This document shows, one piece after another, positions 1-8,843 of a stretch of DNA of 64,000 bases. The translations under genes were made by a program, and so were the position numbers. The DNA comes from Candidatus Avidehalobacter gallistercoris (lineage in GTDB: Bacteria; Bacillota; Dehalobacteriia; UBA4068; UBA4997): assembly GCA_018715045.1 (NCBI GenBank), contig DVMH01000021.1, positions 1 through 64,000 on the forward strand, in the 5' to 3' direction. Positions within the stretch are counted from its first letter, which is position 1. Each line of letters opens with the position of its first letter. The notes under the pieces were generated by a model. The model had not been told where the DNA came from. It saw nothing but the letters and a program-made list of their open reading frames with translations, and made no database searches.

Positions 1-86
1 GCTTTCGGAGCAGCAGCGCCAGCGCCTGCTTCTTCAACTTCAACAGCAAAAGTTTCGCCATTAACAGTAACATTAAACTTACGCAT
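1..86 (-). CDS. mmdC: Methylmalonyl-CoA decarboxylase gamma subunit (biotin carrier), partial
   Basis: Only the first 28 codons are in the window; the gene runs off the left edge. The translation begins MRKFNVTVNGETFAVEVEE and then enters an Ala/Pro-rich stretch, as in biotin carrier subunits of sodium-pump decarboxylases, where a flexible Ala/Pro linker precedes the biotinyl domain. The biotin attachment motif is outside the window. The ATG overlaps the stop codon of mmdD by one base (TAATG), so the two are translationally coupled. The identity rests on the operon context more than on the short sequence. Confidence 0.8.
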   Translation of the reverse strand, partial: MRKFNVTVNGETFAVEVEEAGAGAAAPK

Positions 87-478
87 TATCTTTGTCCTCC
101 TTTAGTATAACTGGCACGGTCAGCCATGATATCGGCATTGCCGGAAGCAGCCCAGGGCAAAACAGAACCGCTGTTTCTCTGAATAGCGGTAAATTTCAGT
201 TGTTCAGAGCCCATAGCCATGCTTACAGCAGCCATGATAGCAGCAATTTTGGCATTATTATTTGCCTTAGGTGCAGCTGCAGTTGCCGGAGCAGCGGCCG
301 GGGCAGCGGCTTTAGCGGCTGCCGTCGGAGTAGGGTCCTTGACGATACTGTCAACAACTCTGTTCAGCAACCAGGTAGTAAAGGTCAGGAGCGCCAGAAT
401 TACAAAAACGCCGCCCATACCAAAAATGGTTGCCAAAAGCCCCATTTCAAAATTACCATATGCGTATACAGCTTCCAT
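86..478 (-). CDS. mmdD: Methylmalonyl-CoA decarboxylase delta subunit (OadG-like)
   Basis: A 130-residue protein with one N-terminal membrane segment (about residues 12-37, MGLLATIFGMGGVFVILAL), then an Ala/Pro/Lys-rich linker (about 50-75) and a short C-terminal region. This is the layout of OadG/MmdD small subunits, which anchor the carboxyltransferase and biotin carrier to the membrane beta subunit that pumps sodium. It sits between mmdA (17 bp upstream) and mmdC (1-base overlap). The C-terminal part, with AAIMAAVSMAMG, resembles the assembly tail of delta subunits. The membrane beta subunit (mmdB) must lie outside the window. Confidence 0.85.
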   Translation of the reverse strand: MEAVYAYGNFEMGLLATIFGMGGVFVILALLTFTTWLLNRVVDSIVKDPTPTAAAKAAAPAAAPATAAAPKANNNAKIAAIMAAVSMAMGSEQLKFTAIQRNSGSVLPWAASGNADIMADRASYTKGGQR

Positions 479-495
479 AACAGATCATCCCTCCC

Positions 496-2040
496 TTACA
501 GCGGAATGTTGCCATGCTTCTTGGCAGGACGAGCTTCCTTCTTGCCAAGCAGGCTATCCAACGACTTGCAGAGGTAATAACGAGTCTTGCTCGGCTCGAT
601 TACCAAATCTACGAAGCCGCGAGCAGCAGCCTTGTAAGGATTGGCGAATTCTTCCTCGTACTCGGCGATCTTCTCGGCACGGGTCTTTTCGGGGTTGGAA
701 GAGTTCTTGATATCCTTGGCGAATACGATGTTCGCAGCGCCGGAAGCACCCATAACGGCAATTTGAGCAGTAGGCCAGGCGATGGCCGTGTCAGCGCCGA
801 GGGACTTGCCGCACATTGCGAGGTATGCACCGCCGTAAGCTTTTCTGGTGATCAGAACAAGCAGCGGAACAGTGGCTTCGGAATATGCGTAAAGCAGCTT
901 CGCGCCATGACGGATGATACCGCCATGCTCCTGAGCAACACCAGGCAGATAGCCGGGGGTGTCAACACAGGTCAGAATCGGAATATTGAATGCGTCGCAC
1001 AGACGAATGAAACGAGAAGCCTTATCGGAGCAGTTAATATCCAAGCAGCCGGCAGCTACGCTGGGCTGGTTGGCAATAACGCCTACCGCACGGCCGTTCA
1101 AACGAATGAATGCGGTGATAATGTTCTTGGCGTACATTTCCTGTACTTCGAACACATAGCCGTTATCAGCGATGGAGGTGATTATATCCTTCATGTTATA
1201 CGGCTTATTCGGGTTATCAGGAATAATGCTGTCCAAAGCTTCGTCGCAACGCTCTACCGGGTCGTCGCAAGCGAAAACAGGCGCTGTTTCCAGGTTGTTG
1301 CTGGGCAGGAAGCTCAGCAGAGTCTTAACCTGTTCAATGCATTCGTCCTCGTTAGCGGCATAGAAGTGAGCGTTACCACTCTGAGAGTTGTGAGTACGAG
1401 CGCCGCCCAGGGCCTCGGCAGTCACAACTTCGCCGGTTACAGACTGAATTACAGCCGGGCCGGTGATGAACATCTGGCACTTATCAACCATGAAGATGAA
1501 GTCAGTCAGAGCCGGAGAATATACGGCGCCGCCCGCGCAGGGCCCCATGATGACAGACAGCTGCGGCACAACGCCGGAAGCCAGAGTGTTCAGTTTGAAG
1601 ATACGGCCATAGCCGTTCAGGGCGTCAACCGCTTCCTGAATACGAGCGCCGCCGGAATCGTTGATGCCGATGCAGGGAGCGCCGTTCTTAACGGCCATAT
1701 CCATTACCTTGCAGATTTTAGCAGCGTGCATCTCGCCCAGAGAGCCGCCCTGTACGGTAAAGTCCTGAGAGAAAACATAAACCAGACGGCCGTCTACGGT
1801 GCCGTAACCAGTTACAACGCCTTCGCCCGGAGCCTTAACCTTGTCAAAGCCGAAAGCAGTGCCGCGATGAACCACAAACTGATCCAACTCAACAAAGCTG
1901 CCTTCGTCCAGAAGCTTGTTAATTCTTTCGCGGGCAGTATACTTGCCCTTGGCGTGATGCTTGTCGATCTTTTCCTGACCGCCGCCCAGAATAACTTCTT
2001 CACGTTTTTTGATCAACTGAGCCAACTTTTCTGTAGACAT
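496..2040 (-). CDS. mmdA: Methylmalonyl-CoA decarboxylase alpha subunit (carboxyltransferase)
   Basis: A 514-residue protein of the acetyl/propionyl-CoA carboxyltransferase family, full length for MmdA. Hallmarks are the N-terminal crotonase-fold half with [20 protein letters not shown] and [16 protein letters not shown], and the C-terminal half with [25 protein letters not shown] and [19 protein letters not shown], the oxyanion-hole regions for CoA thioesters. It transfers the carboxyl group of methylmalonyl-CoA to biotin on MmdC; decarboxylation then drives sodium export. The epimerase directly upstream favours methylmalonyl-CoA over glutaconyl-CoA or oxaloacetate as substrate, although the subunit families are related. 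Confidence 0.92.
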   Translation of the reverse strand: MSTEKLAQLIKKREEVILGGGQEKIDKHHAKGKYTARERINKLLDEGSFVELDQFVVHRGTAFGFDKVKAPGEGVVTGYGTVDGRLVYVFSQDFTVQGGSLGEMHAAKICKVMDMAVKNGAPCIGINDSGGARIQEAVDALNGYGRIFKLNTLASGVVPQLSVIMGPCAGGAVYSPALTDFIFMVDKCQMFITGPAVIQSVTGEVVTAEALGGARTHNSQSGNAHFYAANEDECIEQVKTLLSFLPSNNLETAPVFACDDPVERCDEALDSIIPDNPNKPYNMKDIITSIADNGYVFEVQEMYAKNIITAFIRLNGRAVGVIANQPSVAAGCLDINCSDKASRFIRLCDAFNIPILTCVDTPGYLPGVAQEHGGIIRHGAKLLYAYSEATVPLLVLITRKAYGGAYLAMCGKSLGADTAIAWPTAQIAVMGASGAANIVFAKDIKNSSNPEKTRAEKIAEYEEEFANPYKAAARGFVDLVIEPSKTRYYLCKSLDSLLGKKEARPAKKHGNIPL

Positions 2041-2065
2041 CCTTTTACCTCCTACTAAAAGTTCC

Positions 2066-2473
2066 TTATTCGTGTTCGCAGAGTTCCAACAAGATGCCGC
2101 GGGTCGCCTTGGGGTGCAAGAAAGCGATTCTTGCGCCGCCAGCGCCTTTGCGGGCAGTCTTATCGATCAAACGAACACCGGCAGCGTCCAAATCGGCCAA
2201 AGCCTGGTCGATGTTATCAACCTTGAACGCAACGTGCTGAATGCCCTCGCCATTTTTTTCAATGTACTTGCCGACGGGCCCATCAGGAGTGGTGGATTCC
2301 AGCAATTCGACCCAGCTGTTCTCGCAGGGGATAAAGCCAGTGGTGGTCTTCTGTTCTTCAACGGTTTCCTTGAAGTCCAGTTTCATTCCCAAAGCATCGC
2401 CCCAAAAAGACATAGCCTCGTCGATGTTGGTTACTGCAACACCCAGATGATCGATTCTTTCTACCTTGAACAT
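2066..2473 (-). CDS. mce: Methylmalonyl-CoA epimerase
   Basis: A 135-residue vicinal-oxygen-chelate (glyoxalase-like) protein that interconverts (R)- and (S)-methylmalonyl-CoA. It begins [20 protein letters not shown], with the first metal-binding His in DHLGVAV; a second metal ligand is in IQHVAFKV and the acidic ligand in LLELCEHE near the C-terminus. The start was chosen because GGAGGTG lies 7 bases upstream of this ATG; an upstream in-frame ATG at 2506 has no comparable site. It is the first gene of the mmd operon, 25 bp before mmdA, and links succinate-derived methylmalonyl-CoA to the decarboxylase. Confidence 0.93.
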   Translation of the reverse strand: MFKVERIDHLGVAVTNIDEAMSFWGDALGMKLDFKETVEEQKTTTGFIPCENSWVELLESTTPDGPVGKYIEKNGEGIQHVAFKVDNIDQALADLDAAGVRLIDKTARKGAGGARIAFLHPKATRGILLELCEHE

Positions 2474-2676
2474 AGTTTCACCTCCAAAAAATTTTCTGCG
2501 CCGCACAGCCGAGTGGACAGTCCGGCCATAACGAGCAATAAAATGGAATTGGGATTTATAAGAAAAGCGGGAGAAAACCTGCCTTTTCCTATCAAAAAAA
2601 TAAGATATATATGGAACTTTTACACCCTGAAAACGTAAAAAGTGATACTCTAAATTATGTATACCACATCACCTAT

Positions 2677-2705
2677 ATAATAACATTATTCGGAAATTTT
2701 AGCAA
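2677..2705 (-). promoter_or_regulatory. Candidate sigma-A promoter of the mce-mmd operon
   Basis: On the minus strand TTGCTA (2700-2705) is followed after 17 bp by TATTAT (2677-2682). It is the best promoter-like pair in the AT-rich gap between mce and the tRNA, and would give a leader of about 200 nt. The -35 box is only a fair match. Nothing else with clear structure was seen in 2474-2796. Confidence 0.4.
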
Positions 2706-2796
2706 TACAAATTTGTGAAAAAATTTTTCCGCCAGGTGCAATTATTTTACCGTCAACGCTGGCAGAGATAAATACGGCAAAAACTGAAAAAAATGA

Positions 2797-2825
2797 TTGA
2801 CTTCGCGCCATAAATCCATTAAAAT
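2797..2825 (+). promoter_or_regulatory. Promoter of tRNA-Arg
   Basis: TTGACT (2797-2802), a 17-bp spacer and TAAAAT (2820-2825) lie 16 bp before the first base of the tRNA, the expected distance for a stable-RNA promoter. Confidence 0.75.
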
Positions 2826-2841
2826 ATATTGTACGCCATAT

Positions 2842-2916
2842 GCGCCTGTAGCTCAGTGGATAGAGCGTCGGCCTCCGGAGCCGAAAGCGTAGGTTCGATT
2901 CCTATCAGGCGTACCA
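2842..2916 (+). tRNA. tRNA-Arg (anticodon CCG)
   Basis: A complete cloverleaf can be drawn: acceptor GCGCCTG pairing with CAGGCGT (G-U at the first pair), D arm GCTC/GAGC, anticodon loop CTCCGGA giving anticodon CCG, T arm with GGTTCGATTCC, and an encoded 3' CCA. It has its own promoter and a terminator just downstream. CCG reads the arginine codon CGG. Confidence 0.95.
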
Positions 2917-2920
2917 AAAA

Positions 2921-2951
2921 TACCCACAGTTATACTGTGGGTATTTTTTTT
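2921..2951. terminator. Rho-independent terminator, probably bidirectional
   Basis: A perfect 9-bp stem TACCCACAG/CTGTGGGTA (2921-2929 and 2935-2943) with a 5-base loop is followed by a T run on the plus strand and preceded by an A run that serves the minus strand. It ends the tRNA transcript and lies immediately after the convergent degV stop codon. Confidence 0.9.
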
Positions 2952-3831
2952 ATTTGTCCAACTTGATTTTTTTGGAGCAGGCAATGCCCAACCCTCCATG
3001 GCCAATATGCGTGGAAAGGCTCAGCGGTAAATCGTCATATAACACATCAAGCGGCGCGAAAGCCTCCCTGACCTGCGCCACCCAATCAGCCGTTTCTGCC
3101 GCATCTGCGCTGCCCGCCGTCATGATATACACCTCGCCAGCTTCATAAGCCGCCTTGTAATCATGCGCCAGCTCATTCCTTACCGCTTCGATCATCGTCT
3201 GACGCGCCCGCTTCTTTCCGCGCACCTTGGCGTATACATCCAGCGTTCCGGTGGAAAACTGCAAAACAGGTTTCATATTGAGTATGGTACCGAGTTTTGC
3301 AGCCGTGGCGGAAATGCGCCCGCCCCGCTGCAAATGTTGCAACTCGTCCACCGCTATATAAATCATGAAGTTATCTCGCTGCTCTTCCAGCAGGCGTTGC
3401 ACCTCGCCAGCGGAAAGCCCCTGCGCCAGCAATTCCTGCGCATCCAGAATAGAACGGTGCAGCGGCGTAGCCGCCCGCCCGTGGTCAACCACGAACACTC
3501 GCCCCGCGTACGCACCCTCTTTGGCCAACACCGCCGCCAGCGCATAAGCGCCGGAAAGTCCGCTGCTCATCGGCATATAAAGAACTTCATCATAAATAGC
3601 GAGAGCCTTATCCCAAATATCCGTCACCGTAAGCGGCGCGGGCGCGCTGGTTGAAATCTCTGCTCCCGCCGCCATCAGACGGAAAAATTCCTCCCGCGGC
3701 AGGTCTACATTCTCCTGATAGCAAACGCCGTCAATGTAAAACGGCATTGGCACCACAAACAGCCCCATCTCCTCCGCCTGTTCCGGCAGAATACCGCTGT
3801 TGCTGTCAGTTACAATCCCCGTTTTGGGCAA
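2950..3831 (-). CDS. DegV family fatty-acid-binding protein
   Basis: A 293-residue DegV protein. It opens with MPKTGIVTDSNSGI (the first acidic motif of the family), has the STSAPAP loop at about residues 60-66 where DegV proteins hold the fatty-acid carboxylate, and carries QRGGRIS and LNMKPVLQF in the second domain. DegV/FakB proteins bind acyl chains for the FakA kinase, which supplies acyl phosphate for phospholipid synthesis; no fakA is in the window, so the partner is unknown. It is transcribed alone from the promoter at 3879-3907. Confidence 0.9.
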   Translation of the reverse strand: MPKTGIVTDSNSGILPEQAEEMGLFVVPMPFYIDGVCYQENVDLPREEFFRLMAAGAEISTSAPAPLTVTDIWDKALAIYDEVLYMPMSSGLSGAYALAAVLAKEGAYAGRVFVVDHGRAATPLHRSILDAQELLAQGLSAGEVQRLLEEQRDNFMIYIAVDELQHLQRGGRISATAAKLGTILNMKPVLQFSTGTLDVYAKVRGKKRARQTMIEAVRNELAHDYKAAYEAGEVYIMTAGSADAAETADWVAQVREAFAPLDVLYDDLPLSLSTHIGHGGLGIACSKKIKLDK

Positions 3832-3878
3832 TTCTTACACCACTCTTTCATTGCAAAAATATTTATAGCTAATAGATA

Positions 3879-3907
3879 AATATAATACAAACCCACCAAA
3901 ATGTCAA
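3879..3907 (-). promoter_or_regulatory. Promoter of the degV-family gene
   Basis: Minus-strand TTGACA (3902-3907), 17-bp spacer, TATATT (3879-3884), ending about 48 bp before the degV start codon. It stands back to back with the plus-strand promoter at 3937. Confidence 0.8.
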
Positions 3908-3936
3908 GTAAACAGCCTGTGCCGCTATTTTGTACA

Positions 3937-3965
3937 TTGTCTGTCCGGGCAAATTATGTTATACT
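3937..3965 (+). promoter_or_regulatory. Promoter of the beta-CASP ribonuclease gene
   Basis: TTGTCT (3937-3942), 17-bp spacer, TATACT (3960-3965), about 85 bp upstream of the start codon at 4050. Confidence 0.65.
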
Positions 3966-4049
3966 GATAAAAATAAGGTTATTTGGCAAAACTCTACAAG
4001 CTACGCAATTTTCTACTATTACATATTAGGATGGGAGGTTTTTCATACC

Positions 4050-5645
4050 ATGAAACTGACATTTCTGGGGGCGGCCGGCACCGTAACCGGCTCCTGCTAT
4101 CTGCTGGAGCATGAAAACAGCCGTTTTCTGGTGGACTGCGGTATGTTTCAGGGCAGCAAAAAGCTGAAAGAGAACAACTACGTTCCTTTCGCTTTCAATC
4201 CTGCGGATATTGATTTTGTGCTGCTGACCCACGCGCATATCGACCACAGCGGTCTGCTACCAAAGCTGGTGAAAGGTGGCTTCAAGGGCCCCATTTACAC
4301 CACATCAGCCACTTGCAACCTGGCTTCGGTGATGCTGCCGGATTCCGCCCACATTCAGGAAACTGAAGTGGAGCGAAAAAACCGCAAAGCCGCCCGCGCG
4401 GGCGAACCACTGCTGACGCCGATATACGATATGCAGAACGCCTATACCACTGTGCAACAGCTGGAGGAGCATGAGTACGGCGAAACGTTTTTGCCCGCCG
4501 GCGGTATCAGCGCCACTTTCTTCGACGCGGGGCATATTTTGGGTTCCGCTATGATTTTGCTGCAATATACCGAGGGAGGCAGAGCAAAAAAACTGCTGTT
4601 CTCCGGCGATATCGGACGTTATAACGCAGCAATCGTCAACGATCCGGCAACGATCGAGGCAGCTGACTATTTGGTGATGGAAACAACATACGGCAACCGC
4701 CTGCACAACGATAACAACATGGATTGGAACAGCAAAAAGCGCTTCCTGGCCGCCACTATCAACGACACGTTCAACCGTGGCGGTAATGTGATAATTCCGG
4801 CGTTTGCAGTCGACCGCTGCCAGGATCTGCTGCTGGAACTGACCCAGCTGCAAAACGAAGGACTGATCAGCAACTGCAAAATCTATGTGGACAGCCCGCT
4901 GGCTGTAAAAGCCACCGAGATTTTCGACAACCACCCGGAATATTTTGATGCAGAGACACACGCCATCATCGCCAAATATGGCAAAAGCCCGTTCAAAAAC
5001 GCCAACATCGTTTATTCCCAAACGGTGGCGGAATCGCAGGCCATCAACCAGATCAAAAGCCGCGCTATCATACTTTCAGCCAGCGGCATGGCCGACGCAG
5101 GACGCATCAAGCATCACCTGAAGCATAATCTGTGGCGGCCGGAAAGCACCGTTATCTTCGCGGGCTATCAGGCCGAGGGCACGCTGGGGCGTCGCCTGAT
5201 CGAGGGTGAAAAAATGGTACGTATCCACGGCGAACAAATCGACGTTAAGGCCAAAATCGCGGTACTATCCGGCTATTCCGCCCACGCCGATTACAACGAG
5301 CTGATCAGGTGGCTTTCCGGTTTCAAAAATCTGCCGCAAAAAATCTTTCTTACCCACGGTGAAGACAACGCGCGGGAGGCCTTTGCTGAGAGAGTGCGAA
5401 ACCATTTCGGACTGGTGGCGGAGATACCATCCCTTGGTCAGACATTTGACCTGTCGCTTCCCACCATCAAACCGGTTTTACAGGCCAAGCTGCCTGATAC
5501 CTCCGCTATTGAACCAATGCTGCTCTATCTGGATATTGAGGATTTGCTGAAAACCATGGCCAGACGTGGCGACAGTGAAAAGCTGCAGCAGATCAAAGAC
5601 TATGTGACACAGCTGGAGCAGAACACGCAGGAAGCAGGGCGCTGA
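4050..5645 (+). CDS. Metallo-beta-lactamase/beta-CASP ribonuclease-like protein
   Basis: A 531-residue protein of the RNA-specific MBL/beta-CASP family (CPSF73/Ysh1-like exonucleases). The first half has the metal-binding motif THAHIDHSG (about residues 55-63), a later HILGS, and SGDIGRY. The beta-CASP insert (about 200-400) is followed by the RMM domain motif SGYSAHADYNEL and THGED, which supply further metal ligands. A TTG-free start at 4050 is supported by GGGAGG upstream and by homology beginning at MKLTFLGAAGTVTGS. It probably processes or degrades RNA in the cytoplasm; the exact substrate cannot be read from the sequence. Confidence 0.9.
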   Translation: MKLTFLGAAGTVTGSCYLLEHENSRFLVDCGMFQGSKKLKENNYVPFAFNPADIDFVLLTHAHIDHSGLLPKLVKGGFKGPIYTTSATCNLASVMLPDSAHIQETEVERKNRKAARAGEPLLTPIYDMQNAYTTVQQLEEHEYGETFLPAGGISATFFDAGHILGSAMILLQYTEGGRAKKLLFSGDIGRYNAAIVNDPATIEAADYLVMETTYGNRLHNDNNMDWNSKKRFLAATINDTFNRGGNVIIPAFAVDRCQDLLLELTQLQNEGLISNCKIYVDSPLAVKATEIFDNHPEYFDAETHAIIAKYGKSPFKNANIVYSQTVAESQAINQIKSRAIILSASGMADAGRIKHHLKHNLWRPESTVIFAGYQAEGTLGRRLIEGEKMVRIHGEQIDVKAKIAVLSGYSAHADYNELIRWLSGFKNLPQKIFLTHGEDNAREAFAERVRNHFGLVAEIPSLGQTFDLSLPTIKPVLQAKLPDTSAIEPMLLYLDIEDLLKTMARRGDSEKLQQIKDYVTQLEQNTQEAGR

Positions 5646-5701
5646 CGCTGCCTTACGCTGACCCTTTACTGACATATTAAAGAAAGGATTGACGCAAGCA
5701 A

Positions 5702-6124
5702 ATGAAGCGTATTTTCAAATGGCTGGTCAGGATAATCTTCATTGTTATCCTGCTGGGAATAGGTCTCACGATATATAGTCTGCTCGCCCCGCCGGAACCG
5801 CCGGCCACTGCTATTCACGGCGGCTATGCTCTAATGAAAGAAAGCTCCCGTTCCGCTTATATTGTGCGGCAAACAGAAGACGGCAATACAGTTGAAGTTA
5901 TACCCAGCATTATCATTTCCTACGCGGTGAACAACACCTATATTGCCGCCAAGCAGACAGAGGTGCCTGCCAGCGAGGACGTGAAACCTGATTTCACCAC
6001 TTACAGTTACTGGCTTATCGACACCGCAAGCGGTGAAGTCTTCGGCCCCTTCTATAATGAAGCCGATTTCGCCGCTAAGTGTACAGAGCTGGACTTAAGC
6101 TTTGATGAATGGCTGGGCACCTAA
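5702..6124 (+). CDS. Small membrane-anchored protein, unknown function
   Basis: A 140-residue protein with a basic N-terminus (MKRIFKWLVR) and one hydrophobic segment at about residues 10-30, followed by an outward-facing domain of about 105 residues. The soluble part contains YWLIDTASGEVFGPFYNEADF, a pattern seen in small lipoprotein-like or anchored proteins, but no family was recognised. AAGGATTG lies 9 bases upstream of the ATG. It follows the ribonuclease gene by 56 bp and probably shares its transcript, which ends at the terminator at 6143. Confidence 0.7.
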   Translation: MKRIFKWLVRIIFIVILLGIGLTIYSLLAPPEPPATAIHGGYALMKESSRSAYIVRQTEDGNTVEVIPSIIISYAVNNTYIAAKQTEVPASEDVKPDFTTYSYWLIDTASGEVFGPFYNEADFAAKCTELDLSFDEWLGT

Positions 6125-6142
6125 GAGGCTTAAAATAATTTC

Positions 6143-6175
6143 AGGGCAGACATTAAAACGTCTGCCCTTTTTCTT
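6143..6175. terminator. Rho-independent terminator between convergent genes
   Basis: Stem AGGGCAGAC/GTCTGCCCT (6143-6151, 6160-6168) with an 8-base loop and a following T run. It lies between the plus-strand small membrane protein and the convergent pdxY gene. Confidence 0.9.
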
Positions 6176-6191
6176 TGCCACAAAAGCAGTA

Positions 6192-7025
6192 TTAAAGCAT
6201 TTTCAAATATGGCTCAAAATCCAGACCATCTTTCGCTAAGCCGCCGGCCGCCGCTGTGTTCTTGGCCGACAGATATACAAAGAAAGCCGCTTTCTCCAGC
6301 GCCTGCTGCATATCCTGCCCCAGCAGCAGTGAGCCGCAAAGAACCGACGCAAACACATCGCCCGACCCGGCAAAACCTGGCTCTACCATCGGCTCTTCCA
6401 CCCAATAAAAGTGATTCTCTGCTACATCAAAGCCCAAGTTGGCAATCGTATCCGGCTTCACGCGCACGCCTGTCAGCACCACGCGGCGAGAGCCCAGCTG
6501 CGCCAACTCTTTGACCATTTTCAGCGCAGCGGCCTCGTCAATATGCTCGCCAGGATAATCACGCGAAAGCAGCAGGCAGGCCTCAGTAATGTTAGGGGTG
6601 ATCACATCGGCCTGCGCCGCCAGCTTCTTCATAGCAATACAAAGCTCAGAATCGCAGGTGGCGTATGGACTGCCGTTATCGCCCAGCACCGGATCAACAA
6701 AGACAAGCTGCTCCGGGTTCGTCTGCTTAAGCTCACCGATAATTCTACATACAATATCAACCTGTTGAACCGAACCAATAAATCCGGTATAGACACCGGC
6801 AAAACACAGCTTTAGCTTCTGCCACTCCTGAAAATACTGCGGCATAGCAGCAGTGAAATCCTCAAAATAACAGCTGTCATACCCGGTGTGATTGGATAAA
6901 ATAGCGGTGGGCAGCGGGCAGCACTGGAATCCCATCACCGAAAGTATCGGCAGCGCCACCGTCAACGAACAGTGGCCGAAGCCGGACAAATCATTGATTG
7001 CAGCCACCAAAGGGGCTTTGCGCAT
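6192..7025 (-). CDS. pdxY: Pyridoxamine/pyridoxal kinase
   Basis: A 277-residue ribokinase-fold kinase. It begins MRKAPLVAAINDLSGFGHCSL and carries FVDPVLGDNG (about residue 113) and the C-terminal anion-hole motif GFAGSGDVFASVL with the catalytic Asp. Such enzymes phosphorylate pyridoxal, pyridoxamine or pyridoxine in the PLP salvage route. The start at 7025 was chosen for the GGGGAGG site 8 bases upstream; translation from 7079 would overlap the rsfS gene. It is the last gene of the obgE-nadD cluster. Distinguishing PdxY from PdxK/ThiD substrate choice is not possible by eye. Confidence 0.85.
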   Translation of the reverse strand: MRKAPLVAAINDLSGFGHCSLTVALPILSVMGFQCCPLPTAILSNHTGYDSCYFEDFTAAMPQYFQEWQKLKLCFAGVYTGFIGSVQQVDIVCRIIGELKQTNPEQLVFVDPVLGDNGSPYATCDSELCIAMKKLAAQADVITPNITEACLLLSRDYPGEHIDEAAALKMVKELAQLGSRRVVLTGVRVKPDTIANLGFDVAENHFYWVEEPMVEPGFAGSGDVFASVLCGSLLLGQDMQQALEKAAFFVYLSAKNTAAAGGLAKDGLDFEPYLKML

Positions 7026-7044
7026 GATCAAGACCTCCCCAAAA

Positions 7045-7530
7045 TTAATCCACCGGAGTAAAGCGATACGCCGGCGCATCGCCCCAGAGATGCTCCAAAT
7101 TATAATAAGCGCGCTGCTCGTCGCCGAACACGTGTATGATCAGCATGCCGTAATCCAGCAATACCCACTCAGCCTCGCGGTAGCCCTCCACCCGGAGAGG
7201 TCGCAGCCCCTGTTCGGCCAGCTTTTCCTCAATATTATCGCTGATCGCCTTGATCTGCGGTTTGTTAGACCCAGACATAATCAGAAAATAATCGGCCACT
7301 GGTGAAATGCCGCGCAGGTCAATACCAATAATGTCTCTAGCCTTTTTGGCATAGCCATAGGCAGCAGCTGCGGCAACCAGCGCGTCCAAATCGTCCACGT
7401 CAAGCTGCGCAGCGGCTTCTTCACTCGCAGCAAAATTACGTCTTTCCACCACACGCTCGTCGCTAATCGTTCCAGCCTTTTCCTGTTCCGTCAAATTTTT
7501 ATGCAGTAAATCTTTCAAATTCTCAGTCAA
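7045..7530 (-). CDS. rsfS: Ribosomal silencing factor RsfS
   Basis: A 161-residue protein whose C-terminal ~115 residues are the RsfS (Iojap) domain: KKARDIIGIDLRGISPVADYFLIMSG, QIKAISDNIEEKL, and GYREAEWVLLDYGMLIIHVF. RsfS binds ribosomal protein L14 and blocks subunit joining under nutrient limitation. The first ~45 residues are an extra hydrophilic N-terminal extension, since most homologues have about 115 residues; a shorter start is possible but no in-frame ATG with a good site was seen. Neighbours yqeK and nadD are its usual partners in Firmicutes. Confidence 0.9.
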   Translation of the reverse strand: MTENLKDLLHKNLTEQEKAGTISDERVVERRNFAASEEAAAQLDVDDLDALVAAAAAYGYAKKARDIIGIDLRGISPVADYFLIMSGSNKPQIKAISDNIEEKLAEQGLRPLRVEGYREAEWVLLDYGMLIIHVFGDEQRAYYNLEHLWGDAPAYRFTPVD

Positions 7531-7559
7531 GCTTAAGCACTCCCTTGCTATTTAATCTG

Positions 7560-8219
7560 TTAATTACTCTCGTTAAGTTTATTCTTATAATAATTATACC
7601 CTTCATACGCCAGCGGATGAATATATCTGCCTTCCATCTCCAGAAAATGTATCGCGCCGTACATACAGGCTGCGACACCAGCAGTCAGGCTTTGGGCCGC
7701 CGCTTGACGAATTGCAGGTAAATCTGGAAAATCCCGCCCAGGCTCAATCAAATCAGCTATAAAAACAATTTCCTCCAACCTGGTCATCGCAGGCTTACCC
7801 AGCGTATGCCAAAGACATGCGTTCTGCACCGCATCATCCAATTCCGGATGAACCGCCGCCAGATCGGCCAGCAGTACTGAACCTGCCGGTGCGTGCCACA
7901 GCACCTTATGCGCCAACACACCCTCGTCTTGCGCCAGCTTCGAGCGTTTTACCAGCGCCAACTGCTGCTCACGCGGCAGCTCCTTTGCAATATCATGGCA
8001 CAGCCCCGCCAGATACGCCTTGGCCGCGTCACCGCCAAAAGCTAAGGCCAGACCCGCCGCCGTCTGCGCCACGCCCAACGAGTGCAACAGACGTGGCATT
8101 TGCAGCCGCTCTCCGACCAGACCGTAGACCGCCGCAAACTGGTTTAGATAGACAGCGTCTTCCTGCTCAAAACGCGCGAGAAGCACGGCATGTTCACTTT
8201 TATCCTCAGTCATATTCAT
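7560..8219 (-). CDS. yqeK: YqeK-type HD-domain Ap4A hydrolase
   Basis: A 219-residue HD-domain protein with H-SLGVAQTAAGLA, LCHDIAKELP (the HD pair), a further His in LWHAPAG and the distal FIADLIEPGRDFP. YqeK proteins hydrolyse Ap4A symmetrically to ADP with an iron-containing active site. The start at 8219 sits one base after the nadD stop, typical of coupling; an ATG at 8246 inside nadD lacks a ribosome-binding site. It is about 20 residues longer at the N-terminus than usual. Confidence 0.85.
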   Translation of the reverse strand: MNMTEDKSEHAVLLARFEQEDAVYLNQFAAVYGLVGERLQMPRLLHSLGVAQTAAGLALAFGGDAAKAYLAGLCHDIAKELPREQQLALVKRSKLAQDEGVLAHKVLWHAPAGSVLLADLAAVHPELDDAVQNACLWHTLGKPAMTRLEEIVFIADLIEPGRDFPDLPAIRQAAAQSLTAGVAACMYGAIHFLEMEGRYIHPLAYEGYNYYKNKLNESN

Positions 8220-8220
8220 A

Positions 8221-8829
8221 TTATTCTGCTTTCTGGTATAATCCATGCTTATAAATGTACATCTCCACAGTTTCCGGCAGCAGATATTTGATCGGTTCGC
8301 CCTGCCGTACCCGGTGGCGGATATCGCTGGAAGATATCGCCAGCGCCGGCACTTCCATCAACGCCACTTTTTCGGCCAGCTTGTGTGAAAGCGCCGCGCC
8401 ATCCAGCCTATAACCAGGGCGGGTAGCCGCTATGAAACTGCAAAAATCGATCAGCTCATCAATCTTACGCCACTGCATAATCTCCAATACCGCATCCGCG
8501 CCAGTAATGAAGAAAAGCTCCGCCTGCTCGCCATACTCCCGGTGAAAGGCCTGCATTGTGTCATATGTGTAGGACATCTGCGGGCGATCTACCTCCCAGG
8601 GAGAGACGACAAAATGCGCGTTGGCCACCGTGGCCAGCAGCGTCATCATCAGACGCTCCGCCCCAGGCGTAACCGGACGATTCTGCTTGTGCGGCGGATG
8701 ACCGGAGGGCACAAATATCACCTTGGTCAGGTCAAAGCGGTGCCTCGCCGCCTCCGCTGTCACCAGGTGGCCGAAATGTATTGGGTCGAACGTACCGCCC
8801 ATAATGCCAATGCGCTGCTTTTGCCGCAT
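8221..8829 (-). CDS. nadD: Nicotinate-nucleotide adenylyltransferase
   Basis: A 202-residue nucleotidyltransferase. GIMGGTFDPIHFGHLV near the N-terminus holds the (T/H)xGH-type ATP-binding motif, and ISSSDIRHR near the C-terminus is the second substrate-binding signature. It adenylates nicotinate mononucleotide in NAD synthesis. The start at 8829 was chosen because AAGGAGG lies 9 bases upstream; an ATG at 8838 would abut the site. Next to yqeK and rsfS, as in most Firmicutes. Confidence 0.95.
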   Translation of the reverse strand: MRQKQRIGIMGGTFDPIHFGHLVTAEAARHRFDLTKVIFVPSGHPPHKQNRPVTPGAERLMMTLLATVANAHFVVSPWEVDRPQMSYTYDTMQAFHREYGEQAELFFITGADAVLEIMQWRKIDELIDFCSFIAATRPGYRLDGAALSHKLAEKVALMEVPALAISSSDIRHRVRQGEPIKYLLPETVEMYIYKHGLYQKAE

Positions 8830-8843
8830 GAACCGCATCCTCC

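Noticed and set aside
514-2058. A 1.5-kb open frame on the plus strand opposite mmdA
   Set aside because: It mirrors the whole mmdA gene in the opposite strand, has no ribosome-binding site and encodes no recognisable domain; it is a by-product of codon bias.
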